Assembly: GCA_005800795.1 (NCBI GenBank)
Contig: SYEN01000266.1
Location: 1 to 10,055 of the forward strand
Direction of reading: 5' to 3'
Source of the DNA: Burkholderiales bacterium
GTDB lineage: Bacteria > Pseudomonadota > Gammaproteobacteria > Burkholderiales > SG8-41
Length of the DNA stretch: 10,055 nucleotides
The notes under the pieces are model-generated. The model worked only from the letters and a program-made list of their open reading frames with translations. It was not told the DNA's origin and searched no databases. Below are positions 1-5,700 of the stretch, in pieces. Position 1 is the stretch's first letter. The number at the start of each line of letters is the position of its first letter. The position numbers were made by a program, and so were the translations under genes.

Positions 1-2
1 TG

Positions 3-1298
3 GCGCCGGCCGATTTGCCCAAGGAATCGGGGCGGCTGGATTTGCCGATCGCGCTGGGCATACTGGCGGCCTCGGGGCAGATTCCCGCCGATAAACTCAA
101 CGAATACGAATTCGCCGGCGAGCTGGCGTTGACCGGTGCGCTGCGCCCCGTGCGCGGCGCGCTGGCGATGACCATGGGCGCGTTAAACGATGGCAGAGCC
201 TTTGTACTGCCTGCCGAAAATGCCGCCGAAGCCGCGTTGGTGGAAAACGCCACGGTCTACGCCGCGCCTTCGCTGCTGGCGGTGTGCGCGCATTTGCTCG
301 GGCAGGAGAAATTATCTGCTTATCAGGGTAAACCGGAAACGGTCGCACAAAACTATGCCGACTTGCTTGATGTCAAAGGTCAGGCGCATGCAAAGCGCGC
401 GTTGGAAATTGCCGCAGCAGGCGGCCACAGCTTGCTGATGATCGGCCCGCCCGGTACTGGCAAAACCATGCTTGCGCAGCGTTTACCCGGCCTGCTGCCG
501 CCGATGACGCAACAGGAGGCGCTCGAATCGGCGGCCATGCAATCCCTCGGCAGTGCGGGCTTTGACGTATCGAAATGGAAGCAGCGGCCTTACCGCGCGC
601 CGCATCACACCGCATCGGGCGTCGCCTTGGTCGGCGGCGGCAGCAACCCGCGCCCCGGTGAAATCTCCATGGCCATGCACGGCGTGTTGTTCCTCGATGA
701 GTTGCCGGAATTCGAACGCAAAGTGCTCGAAGTGCTGCGAGAACCACTCGAATCGGGCCGCATTACCATCTCGCGCGCGGCGCGGCAGGCGGAATTCCCG
801 GCGCAATTCCAGTTGGTTGCGGCGATGAATCCCTGCCCATGCGGTTATCTTGGCCATCAAAACGGAAAATGCCGCTGCACGCCCGATCAGGTTGCGCGTT
901 ACCGCTCGCGAATCTCCGGCCCGCTGCTCGACCGCATCGATCTGCAAATCGAAGTGCCCGCCCTGCCGCAGGAAGACCTGACACGGCAGGGAAAGGGTGA
1001 TGGCGATGCGTCGAACACCGTGCGCGCCCGTGTCACCGCCGCCCGCGAACGCGCCCTCACACGCCAGCAAAAACCCAACACACTGCTGTCCACCCGCGAC
1101 ATCGACCAACACTGCGCGCCCGACGACAAAGGCGAAACGCTGTTAAAACAGGCGATCAGCCGCATGGGGCTGTCAGCGCGGGCGTATCACCGCATTTTGA
1201 AGGTCGCGCGAACGATTGCGGACATTGCGAACGTCGAGACAGTGTCCAGCGCGCATATTGCCGAGGCTATACAGTACCGGCGGTTTGAGCGGGGATAG
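3..1298 (+). CDS. comM: ComM/YifB family AAA+ ATPase (Mg-chelatase-like), 5' truncated by window edge
   Basis: ComM is a hexameric helicase that extends heteroduplex by branch migration during natural transformation; related proteins are called YifB. 431 residues are visible. The open frame runs off the left edge: the first codons read APADLPKESGR, an internal ComM motif, and the codon at 15 is TTG inside that motif, so it is not the real start. Family members are near 500 residues, so roughly 70-80 N-terminal residues are missing. In visible numbering, Walker A GPPGTGKT is at 148-155 and Walker B VLFLDE at 228-233. A cysteine cluster follows (MNPCPCGYLGH at 275-285, then CRC), and then SGPLLDRID, which carries the sensor/arginine-finger region. 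The C-terminus is the helical Mg-chelatase-type lid ending QYRRFERG. No terminator is obvious after the TAG stop. The sequence looks intact and functional. The identification is very secure, but the role in competence is inferred from the family. Confidence 0.96.
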   Translation, partial: APADLPKESGRLDLPIALGILAASGQIPADKLNEYEFAGELALTGALRPVRGALAMTMGALNDGRAFVLPAENAAEAALVENATVYAAPSLLAVCAHLLGQEKLSAYQGKPETVAQNYADLLDVKGQAHAKRALEIAAAGGHSLLMIGPPGTGKTMLAQRLPGLLPPMTQQEALESAAMQSLGSAGFDVSKWKQRPYRAPHHTASGVALVGGGSNPRPGEISMAMHGVLFLDELPEFERKVLEVLREPLESGRITISRAARQAEFPAQFQLVAAMNPCPCGYLGHQNGKCRCTPDQVARYRSRISGPLLDRIDLQIEVPALPQEDLTRQGKGDGDASNTVRARVTAARERALTRQQKPNTLLSTRDIDQHCAPDDKGETLLKQAISRMGLSARAYHRILKVARTIADIANVETVSSAHIAEAIQYRRFERG

Positions 1299-1617
1299 AC
1301 TTGTTCCTGCTGGTCCTGGAAAGCAATGCTTGACGCTAAAGCGTGATCTTCCGAGAAATGCGTGAAGGCAAGACTCGACCACGTCGTTGGGCTCTTATGG
1401 CGAGTATCGGCTTGGCAAGCAAGACACCAATACATGGATTATTTCCGACACTGTATCGGGATGGGATGGATGTGGTTGGGAATGTGGAGCGGTGGCAATT
1501 TTGATGGTATCTGTAACTAATTGTTTTATTGAGTATTTTTTACAAGGGCCATCGCTCGTGAACAGCGGGCTTTGTGGTTTTCGTGTTTGCTGATTCGAGT
1601 ATTGGCGTGCAGGATTA
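1299..1617. other. Intergenic region without a supported gene
   Basis: About 320 bases follow comM with no convincing gene. A 68-codon open frame at 1387-1593 has no good ribosome binding site, unusual composition and no recognisable motif. A short dyad ACGCT-AA-AGCGT lies near 1334-1345, too small to be a confident terminator. Base composition drops and becomes AT-richer from about 1500, which is where the accessory stretch seems to begin. Confidence 0.5.
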
Positions 1618-1660
1618 AGGGTAATGGCTCAGTTGGTAAGTGGCCTACTTCACACAGGTG
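1618..1660 (+). pseudogene. Decayed 5' half of a tRNA, resembling tRNA-Val(CAC)
   Basis: The segment has tRNA spacing. It has a 7-base acceptor-like strand AGGGTAA (1618-1624), T8 and G9, the D-stem strand GCTC (1627-1630) and the consensus D-loop AGTTGGTA (1631-1638). Four bases (AGTG) and one linker base follow, then CCTAC as a 5' anticodon-stem strand (1644-1648) and a 7-base loop TTCACAC (1649-1655) with CAC at the anticodon position. The D-stem partner (AGTG instead of GAGC) and the anticodon-stem partner (AGGTG instead of GTAGG) no longer pair, and there is no T-arm or 3' acceptor strand downstream. It is therefore a relic, not a working tRNA. Chance resemblance cannot be excluded, although the spacing from D-stem to anticodon stem is exactly canonical. 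Its last bases also serve as the ribosome binding site of the next gene. Confidence 0.45.
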
Positions 1661-1668
1661 AATTGAAC

Positions 1669-2213
1669 ATGAAAAAGAAATTATTTTTGAACACTTTTAG
1701 CAGATTTATGGGCGTAAAGAATCTGCGGCAATCGATACTTCGTTGGTCGGGAGCTTTGTTCGTCGCTTTGAGCATGGCCGCTTGCGCGACGGGACAGGAG
1801 TTGGTTTCTCATTCTTTTGGCTTCGATTTGCGCTACGACAATCAAGATGCGCAACTCCTCGACTATCGATACGGTGCTCGAAACTCCCGGTTCGAGCACC
1901 GGAATGGGCATTGAAGGAAGGCAAACCCTTTTATTTCAACTCAGTGAGTGGGGAAATGCTTCGCGGAGGTTTTCTGTATGTTAAATGGCGCATTTTGAGC
2001 ACAGGGCAAGTCTATGAAAACAATATCGATTTGCGCGAGCGATTGCCAGCCGACATCAAAGACCATCGAGTTACTTTCTTGATTCGAGGCCCACAGCTAT
2101 ACGTGTATCTGATCACTCATGATCGCCGTCCGCCTGACATAGTTCCAAATGGTCCACAAAGGTACCAGCACTTAAAAACGATCACTTTGTATCCAGACCA
2201 GCCCAAGCAATAA
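1669..2213 (+). pseudogene. Frameshifted putative lipoprotein gene (uncharacterised family)
   Basis: Two overlapping frames together make one protein. The first starts at ATG 1669, seven bases after a strong ribosome binding site AGGTGA (1656-1661). It gives a basic N-terminus, a hydrophobic stretch and a lipobox-like LSMAAC, so the protein would be an outer- or inner-membrane lipoprotein. It continues as ELVSHSFGFDLRYDNQDAQ and DYRYG (to 1875), then runs out of frame to a TGA at 1912-1914. The second frame resumes at 1878 with SKLPVRAPEWALKEGK and includes YVKWRI, DLRERLPADI and LYVYLI before TAA at 2211-2213. Only two bases (1876-1877) lie between the two reading registers, so one missing base explains the break. 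The repaired product would be about 181 residues. I recognise the general pattern of small betaproteobacterial lipoproteins but no function. A sequencing error is the main alternative to a true mutation. Confidence 0.75.
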
Positions 2214-2242
2214 TCCAATAACCAGAAATTAACGGAGAGATT

Positions 2243-2344
2243 GACATACCGAATCAAGCCCGCGTCGAGAACGCGGGGTCACCGAGAACGCGGGGTCAGG
2301 TCTATTATGAGTAGCATTACGATTTTCATTCGGTATCTGACCCC
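2243..2344. repeat. REP-like palindromic element with a 17-bp tandem duplication
   Basis: An outer inverted repeat ATACCGAAT (2246-2254) / ATTCGGTAT (2328-2336) is perfect over 9 bp. A second pair, GGGGTCAG (2292-2299) / CTGACCCC (2337-2344), is perfect over 8 bp. Inside, a 16-base unit CGAGAACGCGGGGTCA occurs at 2266-2281 and again at 2283-2298, a 17-base period. The GGGGTCAG...CTGACCCC arrangement resembles the short palindromic repeats mobilised by REP-associated tyrosine transposases. A relic of such a protein's C-terminal end may lie at 3363-3566. Transcription-termination activity is possible but there is no T-tract. Confidence 0.6.
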
Positions 2345-2384
2345 TACGCTTTCAAGGCCGGATGCTGGCGATAGCTGACCGTCA

Positions 2385-2396
2385 AGCTGCGCAGCT
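2385..2396. repeat. 12-bp perfect palindrome AGCTGCGCAGCT
   Basis: This is a perfect self-complementary 12-mer. It lies seven bases beyond the stop codon of the minus-strand membrane peptide. It has no loop and no T-run, so it is not a standard intrinsic terminator. A protein-binding dyad or coincidence are the alternatives. Confidence 0.4.
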
Positions 2397-2402
2397 CAAT
2401 AC

Positions 2403-2552
2403 TCAAATCGGTGCTGCTTCCAAGCTCGCCCACCAAATTGCCATCCCAAGCAGCGCGAGCAGTGGCACGACGGCTGCGATACGCATCCCAGCTGACCAGC
2501 CCAGAAAAGGCGTGGTGCGAAAACGCTTGAAAATGTGACTCAGAAAAGTCAT
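2403..2552 (-). CDS. Small single-pass membrane protein, 49 aa (hypothetical)
   Basis: The minus strand reads MTFLSHIFKRFRTTPFLGW at the start. A hydrophobic segment, roughly residues 24-44 (RIAAVVPLLALLGMAIWWAS), is flanked by basic residues on the N-terminal side, and a short tail EAAPI ends at TGA. The basic amphipathic head, FLGW turn and single transmembrane helix look like a genuine small inner-membrane protein with its N-terminus in the cytoplasm. I do not know its function. The ATG has no Shine-Dalgarno sequence. Instead a TATAAT on the minus strand (plus 2559-2564) sits exactly six bases before the ATG, which would give a leaderless mRNA. The gene is divergent from the cytochrome gene at 2646 and shares its control region. 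The open frame continues upstream antisense to the cytochrome, but that part is a shadow. Confidence is moderate because the gene is short. Confidence 0.45.
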   Translation of the reverse strand: MTFLSHIFKRFRTTPFLGWSAGMRIAAVVPLLALLGMAIWWASLEAAPI

Positions 2553-2556
2553 GTGG

Positions 2557-2592
2557 ATATTATAATGCAACTTAGTTGCGTTAATTTTAACG
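2557..2592. promoter_or_regulatory. Symmetric divergent promoter with two operator-like dyads
   Basis: ATTATAAT (2559-2566) is a perfect palindrome and gives a consensus TATAAT -10 box on each strand. Just downstream on the plus strand is the dyad GCAAC-TTA-GTTGC (2567-2579). It overlaps at its end with a second dyad CGTTAA-TT-TTAACG (2579-2592). A plus-strand transcript would begin near 2573, within the first dyad, which is a classical repressor position, and would carry a leader of about 70 bases to the cytochrome start. Neither strand has a good -35 match. Activator dependence would fit that, as would simple weakness. The dyads resemble sites for a metal- or redox-responsive regulator, but I cannot name one. 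Confidence 0.5.
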
Positions 2593-2645
2593 TATTGGCT
2601 ACGCGCACACCTGCGCCGGTTCTGCAAATGCTGAGGAAGTCGCAC

Positions 2646-3173
2646 ATGTCTCAAACTCTCAAACACATCATCGTTGCCACAGCCGTGGTCGCCTTGGGGA
2701 TGCATGGATACGCTGGCGCACATACCGTTGCGCCAGGCCCATGGGGCCAGCTCGTTGATCACCAAAAGCCGCTGCAATTTGCCTCGGAGAAAGCGCGTAT
2801 CACCTATTTCCGTAGAAATCAGATGTGGGCAATGTCGGGGCACTTTCGGTCTTTGGAAGCGGTGATCAGCTATGGTGCGCCGTTTCCTACGCTGATTCAA
2901 GATGATGCCGAGGCCTTGGTTCGCCATGGCGCCAGTCTTGCGGCCTTGTTTCCTGCGGGCTCTCAAATGGACGAAGGAAAGTTTGGCGCCAAACCGGAAA
3001 TTTGGCAGACCTCGGATAAGTTTGCGCGTCACGTCAGCAGTTTTCAAAGCGCTGCCTCGAATATGCGTCAAGCGGTCGCCAATCGGGGTGATCTCGTGCA
3101 AGCGCTTACGGGCGTGAGACACGAGTGCCTCGCCTGCCATCAGGTTTATCGCGTTTTTGAGCCCGCTCGGTAG
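2646..3173 (+). CDS. Periplasmic cytochrome c'/c556-type monohaem protein
   Basis: This encodes a 175-residue exported cytochrome. The ATG at 2646 is chosen over an upstream in-frame ATG (2571 or earlier) because GAGGAAG (2633-2639) stands six bases before it and a signal peptide starts there: MSQTLKHII, a hydrophobic run, then GYAGA before HTVAPG (cleavage near residue 25). The single haem motif CLACH is at residues 161-165, close to the C-terminus. The segment RITYFRRNQMWAMSGHF (51-67) matches the first helix of the four-helix class II cytochromes (c' and c556). The Met residues there could supply a sixth ligand as in c556, whereas c' leaves that site open. Class II cytochromes carry electrons or bind NO in the periplasm; which applies here is unclear. 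The stop codon lies inside the left arm of an inverted repeat bounding an IS110 remnant, so the extreme C-terminus may have been altered by insertion. Confidence 0.85.
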   Translation: MSQTLKHIIVATAVVALGMHGYAGAHTVAPGPWGQLVDHQKPLQFASEKARITYFRRNQMWAMSGHFRSLEAVISYGAPFPTLIQDDAEALVRHGASLAALFPAGSQMDEGKFGAKPEIWQTSDKFARHVSSFQSAASNMRQAVANRGDLVQALTGVRHECLACHQVYRVFEPAR

Positions 3174-3354
3174 AGTCATTCAGGCCATCCGCGCGGCTAC
3201 GGTGTCAGATACCGTCTTGAAAATCAAGCCGTGGCATGGCCCGTGCTGGATCGAACGGCTTGCCGGACTTGATGACGCCGTAGATGAAATGGGCTAGCTT
3301 ACGCATCACTGCCCCGATTACCGCCTTGAGCGTCAGTCCATTTTGACTCTACCG
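3168..3354. mobile_element. IS110-family remnant bounded by 11-bp inverted repeats
   Basis: CGGTAGAGTCA (3168-3178) and TGACTCTACCG (3344-3354) are perfect inverted copies. They bracket the surviving end of a minus-strand IS110-type transposase. The transposase stop lies 27 bases inside the left copy, the distance expected for an element end. Most IS110 elements lack terminal inverted repeats, although the IS1111 subgroup has subterminal ones, so the repeat pair could mark an internal deletion derivative or could be chance. The left copy overlaps the cytochrome stop codon. Confidence 0.5.
3205..3348 (-). pseudogene. IS110-family transposase, C-terminal remnant
   Basis: Read on the minus strand, the frame gives NGLTLKAVIGAVMRKLAHF, then IYGVIKSGKPFDPARAMPR and LDFQDGI before TGA (plus 3205-3207). 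This is the last part of an IS110-family transposase. The MRKL...GV.KSGKPFDP pattern is typical of the end of the C-terminal (transposase_20) domain. The catalytic DEDD N-terminal domain and most of the C-terminal domain are missing. The frame meets a stop at 3349-3351, just where the inverted repeat begins. About 47 codons survive, so the element cannot move by itself. It points to an old insertion directly downstream of the cytochrome gene. Confidence 0.75.
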
Positions 3355-3362
3355 GTCGTTAA

Positions 3363-3566
3363 ATGTTTTCAGTGCTGCGTTGTGTCGGCGCGCAACGCCG
3401 CCCCGTGGCGAAGCCCCTGTCGCATTCCGCCAAAACGCCGGATAACCGGAATCAAGCCATTGCGGCGGCTTACGCAACCGGGAATTATTCGATGCAACAG
3501 ATCGCGGAACATTTTGCGGTGCATTACGCTACGGTAAGCCGGGTGGTGCGGCAGGCGGTAGACTGA
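3363..3566 (+). pseudogene. HTH-domain remnant, like the C-terminal end of REP-associated transposases
   Basis: This 67-residue frame begins immediately after an in-frame stop, with no good ribosome binding site. From about residue 11 it reads RRPVAKPLSHSAK, then NRNQAIAAAYATGNYSMQQI and AEHFAVHYATVSRVVRQ. The last 40 residues form a compact helix-turn-helix: a first helix with AIAAAY, then MQQIAEHF as the support helix and YATVSRVV as the recognition helix. Short domains with this Y-x-x-G-x-[FY]-[ST]-[ML] ... IA..F.VHY.TVSR pattern occur at the C-terminus of REP-associated tyrosine transposases and in small stand-alone HTH proteins. I read this as the tail of a truncated gene because the N-terminal catalytic part is absent and the upstream junction is the IS110 remnant. 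A small functional DNA-binding protein is the alternative. Confidence 0.6.
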
Positions 3567-3571
3567 TCGGA

Positions 3572-3598
3572 AGCGAAGTGTCCGGGGTACACTTCGTT
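3572..3598. repeat. Hairpin CGAAGTGT / ACACTTCG after the HTH remnant
   Basis: The perfect 8-bp arms at 3574-3581 and 3589-3596 enclose a 7-base loop (CCGGGGT). They extend to 10 pairs if one G-T pair is allowed. The hairpin begins six bases after the HTH stop codon. It lacks a T-run, so it may be an element end or a 3' stem-loop rather than a standard terminator. Beyond it, 3599-3689 holds no gene. A weak TATAAC (3660-3665) could be a -10 box for the amidase, without a clear -35. Confidence 0.5.
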
Positions 3599-3689
3599 GA
3601 GACGATGCCGTGCTGGGCGGGGACAGGCGTTACATGGCTGCTCAACTTGCTAGTGGATTTATAACCCATTGTTTTAAAAGGATTTTTAA

Positions 3690-4862
3690 ATGAACATTCT
3701 CGATCAAGACAAGCTCGGCGCTTTCTGCCGCCACACCCACGTTGAGCTAAAGGGTGCGGCAAGCGGCGTGCTTGCCGGCCTCTCCTTCGGCCTGAAAGAC
3801 ATTTTCGACGTAGCGGGCCACAAGACCGGTTTCGGCTGCCCCGACTGGCTGCGCACGCATGAAGCCGCCAAGGTGCATTCGGTGGTCGCGAAAAAGCTGC
3901 TGGATGCCGGCGCGCATCTCGTGGGGAAAACGCACACCGAGGAAATGGCGTTCAGTCTCACCGGCGAGAACGCGCACTACGGCACGCCGATTAACGTTGC
4001 TGCGCCGGGGCACGTGCCGGGCGGGTCTTCCAGTGGGTCGGCAGCGGCGGTGGCGGGCAAGCTGGTGGATTTTGCCATTGGCAGCGATACCGGCGGTTCG
4101 GTGCGCGGGCCGGCAAGTTTTTGCGGCATCTACGGCATACGGCCCACGCACGGGCGCATTTCGCTCGACGGCGTGTGCCCTCTGGCGCCGGGGTTTGATA
4201 CGTGCGGCTGGTTCGCACGCGACGCGGATTTGATGGCGCGCGTGGGTGATGTGCTGCTGGGCGGCAAGGCAGCCACGCCGGGGCGTGTGTTGCTGGCGCA
4301 GGACGCATTTGCGCTCGCGACACCCGATGCGCACGCCGCGCTGCAACCGGCGCTCGAGCGCGTGACAAAAGTGTTGGGCAAGGCAGAGCCGGTGACGGTG
4401 AGCACGGAAGGTTTGAACAACTGGTTCGAGGTGTTTCGCGTGTTGCAGTTCGCGGAAATCTGGGACACACACCGCGAATGGGTACTGCGCGAGCGGCCGA
4501 ATTTCGGCATCGCCATCGGCAAGCGTTTTGAAGCGGTGGCGAAAGTCACAGCCGCCGAAGTCGCGCAAATGAAACCGAAGCGCGAGGAAATCGCGGAGCG
4601 TCTCGACAAACTGCTCGCCAATAATGCGGTGCTGTTGCTGCCCAGCGTGCCGGATGAGGCACCGCTGCTCAACTGCCCGCATGATCAGACCACGGCGTTT
4701 CGTGAGCGCGCGATGGGCATGCTGTGCATCTCCGGCATCGGGCGGCTGCCGCAGGTGAGTTTGCCGTTTGCCAAAGTCAACGGTTTGCCGCTGGGCCTGT
4801 CACTGGCGGCGGCGCGTGGCAACGATGAAATGCTGCTGGCTATTGCAAAAAAATTGTATTAA
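3690..4862 (+). CDS. Amidase-signature family hydrolase
   Basis: This is a 390-residue cytoplasmic amidase of the Ser-cisSer-Lys type, which hydrolyses carboxamides to acid plus ammonia. The ATG follows AAGGA (3678-3682) by seven bases. The catalytic lysine is K36 in FGLKDIFDV, the cis-serine is S113 in the GGSSSGSAAAVAG loop (111-123), and the nucleophile is S137 in GSDTGGSVRGPASFCG. The 24-residue spacing between the two serines is that of malonamidase E2. All three residues are present. At 390 residues it is shorter than GatA (about 485) and nearer the compact amidases of the AtzE/malonamidase branch, so a role in Gln-tRNA formation is unlikely; no gatB or gatC is adjacent. The substrate cannot be told. 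There is no signal peptide. Its neighbours (mobile remnants upstream, a PhzF fragment downstream) give no pathway clue. Confidence 0.92.
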   Translation: MNILDQDKLGAFCRHTHVELKGAASGVLAGLSFGLKDIFDVAGHKTGFGCPDWLRTHEAAKVHSVVAKKLLDAGAHLVGKTHTEEMAFSLTGENAHYGTPINVAAPGHVPGGSSSGSAAAVAGKLVDFAIGSDTGGSVRGPASFCGIYGIRPTHGRISLDGVCPLAPGFDTCGWFARDADLMARVGDVLLGGKAATPGRVLLAQDAFALATPDAHAALQPALERVTKVLGKAEPVTVSTEGLNNWFEVFRVLQFAEIWDTHREWVLRERPNFGIAIGKRFEAVAKVTAAEVAQMKPKREEIAERLDKLLANNAVLLLPSVPDEAPLLNCPHDQTTAFRERAMGMLCISGIGRLPQVSLPFAKVNGLPLGLSLAAARGNDEMLLAIAKKLY

Positions 4863-4903
4863 AACAAATACTTATGCGCAGCACTTTTTCACACTCTTTT
4901 CTT

Positions 4904-5023
4904 ATGGCTAGTCACACTTACTGCACCGTCAATGGGTTTGCCGATGCCGCTTCCACGCAACATCCGCTCACCGGCAATCCGCTGTGTGCGTTTGAGAACG
5001 GCGTGGGCGTGGTGGATTTGTAG
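4904..5023 (+). pseudogene. N-terminal fragment of a PhzF-family (phenazine biosynthesis-like) gene
   Basis: The frame MASHTYCTVNGFADAAS, TQHPLTGNPLCAFENG, then VGVVDL and TAG resembles the first strands of PhzF-family isomerase/epimerases. These begin with a Y..V..F....L.GNPL.VF.D segment. PhzF proteins are near 260-300 residues; only 39 codons remain, and nothing like the rest of the protein appears before the esterase start at 5056. An in-frame ATG at 4874 would add ten residues without a better ribosome binding site. I take it as the truncated stub of a lost gene, most likely deleted from its C-terminal side. The fragment is short, so the family call is moderately sure. Confidence 0.5.
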
Positions 5024-5036
5024 CGCTTTAGCGCTA
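5021..5036. repeat. Hairpin TAGCGC-TTTA-GCGCTA at the PhzF fragment stop
   Basis: Perfect 6-bp arms with a 4-base loop start at the stop codon of the PhzF stub. They end 19 bases before the esterase ATG. There is no T-tract. It may be a small stem at the deletion junction or in the esterase leader. Confidence 0.45.
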
Positions 5037-5055
5037 TGGGGTGATGTAACAGGTC

Positions 5056-5622
5056 ATGCTGATTTATATCCACGGCTTTAACAGCGCGCCGGCGTCTTTT
5101 AAGGCGCGCTTGATCGGCGAGCGCATGCGCACGCTCGGACGCGAGCACGAATACCTTGTGCCGGCGTTGCCTCACCGTCCCGCCGAGGCGATGAAGCTGC
5201 TGTGCGACTTGCTCAACAACAATCCGGGCGCTTCGCTCGTCGGCAGTTCGCTGGGCGGGTTTTATGCAACGGTTCTCGCTGAGCGCTACGCCGTGCGCGC
5301 GGTGCTGGTAAATCCCGCTGTCAGGCCGTACAACTTGCTGCGCAATTATCTGGGTCCGCAGAAAAATCTCTACACCGGTGCCGAATATGAACTGACTGCG
5401 CAGCACGTGAGCGAGCTGGAGGCGCTGGAAACCACCACCGTCACACCTGCCCGTTACTTGCTACTCACCCGCACCGGCGACGAAGTACTGGATTACCGCG
5501 ATGCGGTGGAAAAATATCGCGGAGCGCGTCAGCGGGTGATTCCCGGCGGCGATCACGGCTTTGATGATTTTGAAAATTATCTGGACGAGACGCTGGCGTT
5601 TTGCGGCGTGCCGCCGGTTTAA
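5056..5622 (+). CDS. yqiA: YqiA/YcfP-type alpha/beta-hydrolase esterase
   Basis: This 188-residue cytoplasmic hydrolase matches the compact YqiA esterases (about 190 residues). YqiA acts on palmitoyl-CoA and p-nitrophenyl esters in vitro; its physiological substrate is unknown. The sequence opens MLIYIHGFNSAP, the HGFNS oxyanion region. The nucleophile elbow is GSSLGG with S65, the acid is probably D142 in TRTGDEVLDY, and the base is H167 in GGDHGF, so the whole triad is present. The start has a weak AGGT ribosome binding site (about 5050). It stands 32 bases after the PhzF stub. In many betaproteobacteria a YqiA-type gene lies near the RNB ribonuclease; here a kelch gene separates them. After the stop, 5640-5674 contains a degenerate GTAGGATGCGT...ACACGCTAC palindrome of the kind scattered between betaproteobacterial genes. 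Confidence 0.88.
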   Translation: MLIYIHGFNSAPASFKARLIGERMRTLGREHEYLVPALPHRPAEAMKLLCDLLNNNPGASLVGSSLGGFYATVLAERYAVRAVLVNPAVRPYNLLRNYLGPQKNLYTGAEYELTAQHVSELEALETTTVTPARYLLLTRTGDEVLDYRDAVEKYRGARQRVIPGGDHGFDDFENYLDETLAFCGVPPV

Positions 5623-5700
5623 CGCTAGCAGGCAATAGCGTAGGATGCGTGGCGCGGCTTGAAATACACGCTACAGCCCCTAAAAAAAAGGATGCATAAA

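Noticed and set aside
483..1112. 209-codon minus-strand frame inside comM
   Set aside because: Antisense to the Walker B, cysteine-cluster and arginine-finger region of ComM; no independent evidence.
1387..1593. 68-codon open frame between comM and the lipoprotein gene
   Set aside because: No ribosome binding site, irregular Trp/Cys/Gly-rich composition, no motif; likely chance in a low-GC gap.
2553..3179. Upstream continuation of the minus-strand frame over the cytochrome gene
   Set aside because: Only the last 49 codons look like a protein; the remainder is antisense to the cytochrome and Arg-rich without structure.
2331..3214. 11-bp inverted match CGGTATCTGAC (2331-2341) / GTCAGATACCG (3204-3214) around the cytochrome module
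   Set aside because: The second copy lies inside conserved transposase codons, and 11-bp matches are expected by chance in 10 kb.
3747..4682. 311-codon open frame on the minus strand across the amidase
   Set aside because: Antisense shadow of the amidase with all catalytic motifs on the plus strand; no ribosome binding site or recognisable motif.
5640..5674. GTAGGATGCGT...ACACGCTAC as a riboswitch or terminator
   Set aside because: The arms pair poorly and there is no T-run; it fits a degenerate interspersed palindrome better, so it is mentioned only with the esterase.
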